Of a stretch of DNA of 8,228 nucleotides, positions 6,392 through 8,228 are shown piece after piece; positions within the stretch are counted from its first letter, which is position 1; each line of letters starts with the position of its first letter. Both the position numbers and the translations under genes were made by a program. The notes beneath the pieces were generated by a model. The model ran no database searches, was not told the DNA's origin, and saw nothing but the letters and a program-made list of their open reading frames with translations. Source of the DNA: an uncultured Clostridia bacterium (GTDB lineage Bacteria; Bacillota; Clostridia; Lachnospirales; CAG-274); NCBI GenBank assembly GCA_947589405.1, contig CANQBT010000095.1:1-8228 (forward strand), written 5' to 3'.

Positions 6392-6414
6392 TAGACGTCT
6401 ATACATTGATTATA
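6392..6414 (-). promoter_or_regulatory. Candidate promoter -10 and overlapping palindrome for the CAP gene
   Basis: On the minus strand a perfect TATAAT lies at 6414-6409. The hexamer 17 bases upstream is weak (TTTATT), so activation or another sigma factor is possible. A perfect 10-bp palindrome, TAGACGTCTA (6392-6401), covers the expected transcription start and could be an operator. The ATG at 6366 lies about 35 bases downstream. The -10 is a reasonable guess; the operator role is speculative. Confidence 0.4.
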
Positions 6415-6470
6415 ATACTGTAAATAAATCAAATAAATGCAAAATATATGGTTCAGCTGTCAAAATGTAC

Positions 6471-6499
6471 TTGCAAACAGCAGTATTTTACTATAAAAT
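6471..6499 (+). promoter_or_regulatory. Candidate promoter of prfC
   Basis: TTGCAA (6471-6476), a 17-base spacer and TAAAAT (6494-6499) form a plausible sigma-A promoter. TATAAA at 6492-6497 is an alternative -10 with a 15-base spacer. The leader to the prfC ATG would be about 35 bases and carries GAAAGGA (6525-6531), 9 bases before the start. Confidence 0.45.
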
Positions 6500-6540
6500 A
6501 GATAAGATGGAAAAAGATAATTATGAAAGGAATATAAATT

Positions 6541-8121
6541 ATGGCAAGACCTGATATTGATTCAATAAACAAGAGAAGGATATTTGGTATAATATCCCAC
6601 CCTGACGCAGGCAAAACTACTCTTACGGAAAAGCTTCTGCTGCATGGCGGAGCAATACATGAAGCAGGTGCCGTAAAGGCTCGTAAAGGACGTTCTGCAC
6701 GTTCCGACTGGATGGAAATAGAAAAGCAGAGAGGTATTTCCGTTACCTCATCTGTAATGCAGTTTGAATACAACGACAAGACCGTATCTATTATGGACAC
6801 ACCGGGACATAATGACTTTGGCGAGGACACCTACAGAATACTTACCTCCGTAGACTCAGCCGTAATGGTAATAGATGCCGCAAAGGGCGTTGAAACGCAG
6901 ACGGAAAAGCTTTTCAAGGTATGCAGCATGAGAGGGATACCTATATTTACATTTATGAACAAGCTGGATCGAGATGCTATGGAGCCTCTTGCCCTTATGG
7001 AAGAGCTTGAAAACGCTCTTGGACTGCCCTCTGTAGCTGTTACATGGCCTATAGGCAACGGAGCATATTTTGAGGGAGTATATGACAGACTTGAAAACAA
7101 AATACATCTCTACAAGGAAAAAAGGACCATAGAGCTTTCTGACGAGGGAGTATTTGACAAAGTCCTTGACGATATACTTTTCCATGAGAATTTACAAAAT
7201 CTCAGAGATGAAGTAGAACTGTTAGACGGTGCGGGAAATGATTTTGACATGGAATTAATATCAAAGGGAAAGCTTTCGCCTGTATTTTTCGGCACGGCTT
7301 TGGCAGATTTTGGCGTAACTGAATTTCTTGAACACTTTCTTGTAATGTCACCTCCTCCCGGAGACAGAAAGACCACAACAGGAGTAGTACACCCAACAGA
7401 TGATTTTTTCTCAGGCTTTATATTTAAAATACAGGCAAATATGAATCCTGCTCACAGAGATAGGCTTGCGTTTTTCAGAATATGCTCAGGCACATTTGAG
7501 AGAGGTATGAGCGTGACTCTTTCCAGAACAGGTAAAACAATGAAGCTTAATCAATCCACACAGCTTATGGCAAATGAAAGAGAAAATGTAGATTCTGCCA
7601 TTGCAGGAGATATTATAGGAATATATGACACAGGCAATTATCAGATAGGCGATACCCTTACGGACTGTAAGGATAAGCTGTATTTTGAGCCGCTGCCCAC
7701 ATTTCCCCCTGAGCTTTTTATGAAAGTAAGACCTATAGACACTATGAAGGCAAAGCAATTCCAGAAGGGTGTGGATCAGCTTGCGCAAGAGGGCGCAATA
7801 CAAATATACAGAACAGAGCTTAATGAAGTTGTGCTGGGCGCTGTAGGTCAGCTTCAGTTCGAGGTATTTGAATACAGACTGAAGAACGAATATAATTCCG
7901 AAATAAGAATGGAAAACATGGATTACACCGTTGCAAGGTGGGTAAAGGGTAAGACCGCCGATGAAATAAAGAAGCTTATCAATTCCAGATGCACACTTGT
8001 TTTTGACCGCTTTGACCGCCCTATTCTCCTCTTTGCAAATAATTATTCACTAAATACGTTTATTGAAAGAAATGAAGATATTGAACTTATAGAAGCTCTT
8101 GCCGTAGATGATAATTTTTAA
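6541..8121 (+). CDS. prfC: Peptide chain release factor 3 (RF3), 526 aa
   Basis: A translational GTPase that removes RF1 or RF2 from the ribosome after peptide release. The length is close to E. coli RF3 (529 aa) and the sequence is recognisably collinear with it. G motifs: P-loop SHPDAGKTT (19-27), switch region EKQRGISVTSSVMQF (61-75), DTPGH (86-90), NKLD (140-143), and VTWPIG (about 167-172), whose surroundings are RF3-like rather than EF-G-like. Domain II follows from about residue 280 (FIFKIQANMNPAHRDR is typical), and the C-terminal RF3 domain contains GAVGQLQFEVFEYRLKNEYN. The start ATG has a Shine-Dalgarno site 9 bases upstream and a conserved RF3-like N-terminus. The gene is divergent from the CAP gene, stands alone, and ends at its own terminator. 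I see nothing unusual in it. Confidence 0.97.
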   Translation: MARPDIDSINKRRIFGIISHPDAGKTTLTEKLLLHGGAIHEAGAVKARKGRSARSDWMEIEKQRGISVTSSVMQFEYNDKTVSIMDTPGHNDFGEDTYRILTSVDSAVMVIDAAKGVETQTEKLFKVCSMRGIPIFTFMNKLDRDAMEPLALMEELENALGLPSVAVTWPIGNGAYFEGVYDRLENKIHLYKEKRTIELSDEGVFDKVLDDILFHENLQNLRDEVELLDGAGNDFDMELISKGKLSPVFFGTALADFGVTEFLEHFLVMSPPPGDRKTTTGVVHPTDDFFSGFIFKIQANMNPAHRDRLAFFRICSGTFERGMSVTLSRTGKTMKLNQSTQLMANERENVDSAIAGDIIGIYDTGNYQIGDTLTDCKDKLYFEPLPTFPPELFMKVRPIDTMKAKQFQKGVDQLAQEGAIQIYRTELNEVVLGAVGQLQFEVFEYRLKNEYNSEIRMENMDYTVARWVKGKTADEIKKLINSRCTLVFDRFDRPILLFANNYSLNTFIERNEDIELIEALAVDDNF

Positions 8122-8138
8122 CACAATGTATCAAAAAA

Positions 8139-8167
8139 CAGCCATTTTATATGATGGCTGCTTTTTT
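8139..8167 (+). terminator. Rho-independent terminator of prfC
   Basis: A 7-bp stem (CAGCCAT at 8139-8145 with ATGGCTG at 8154-8160) and an 8-base loop are followed by C and a run of six T (8162-8167). A preceding A tract could extend the stem. It begins 17 bases after the prfC stop. Confidence 0.85.
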
Positions 8168-8228
8168 ATTGCCCTTCTCCCCGAAATCAATAAAGGATAA
8201 TTATATATTATACTATATTTGAAAATAA

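Noticed and set aside
6458..6463. Perfect TTGACA on the minus strand upstream of the CAP gene
   Set aside because: No acceptable -10 hexamer lies 16 to 18 bases downstream, and the TATAAT near 6409 is too far away to pair with it.
6831..7803. Several minus-strand open frames inside prfC
   Set aside because: They are antisense to a highly conserved gene and show no family signature or start site.

Overview
The window looks like a chromosomal segment of a low-GC, Gram-positive anaerobe of the class Clostridia (inference). The coding DNA is AT-rich, Shine-Dalgarno sites are strong and purine-rich (AAAGGAG type), intrinsic terminators are common, and the envelope proteins are of Firmicutes type: L,D-transpeptidases with PG-binding repeats and a CAP/YkwD-type secreted protein. 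I see no rRNA, tRNA, CRISPR array, insertion sequence, prophage gene or attachment site.

Layout. Positions 1-50 are the 3' end of a plus-strand gene, probably a short-chain dehydrogenase/reductase, closed by a terminator at 70-97. A minus-strand block follows, read right to left. A promoter near 5301-5328 drives an apparently active membrane-anchored L,D-transpeptidase (2750-5218), which is followed after 27 bp by a paralogue (779-2722) whose catalytic signature has been replaced. A hairpin terminator at 741-768 separates the pair from a HAD-family phosphatase (96-716). Further right, also on the minus strand but closed by its own terminator (5343-5378), is a secreted CAP-domain protein (5398-6366) with a Thr/Pro/Lys-rich 13-residue repeat. 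Across a 174-bp divergent intergenic region lies peptide chain release factor 3, prfC (6541-8121, plus), with a terminator at 8139-8167. The last 60 bases are AT-rich and I see nothing in them.

How the genes fit together. The two transpeptidase-family proteins are type II membrane proteins with charged cytoplasmic tails, and their C-terminal parts face the cell wall. The CAP protein is exported too, so about 5.6 kb is devoted to the cell envelope. The prfC, HAD and SDR genes look like ordinary neighbours.

The most interesting signal is the pairing of an intact L,D-transpeptidase with a same-operon paralogue that keeps the fold but has lost all four signature residues (His, His, Cys, Asn become Asn, Asn, Ser, Tyr). 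Next are the acidic 36-bp/12-residue repeat with an internal period of four residues in the intact enzyme's cytoplasmic tail, a similar C-terminal peptide shared by the two paralogues, and a duplicated cysteine motif in the CAP protein.
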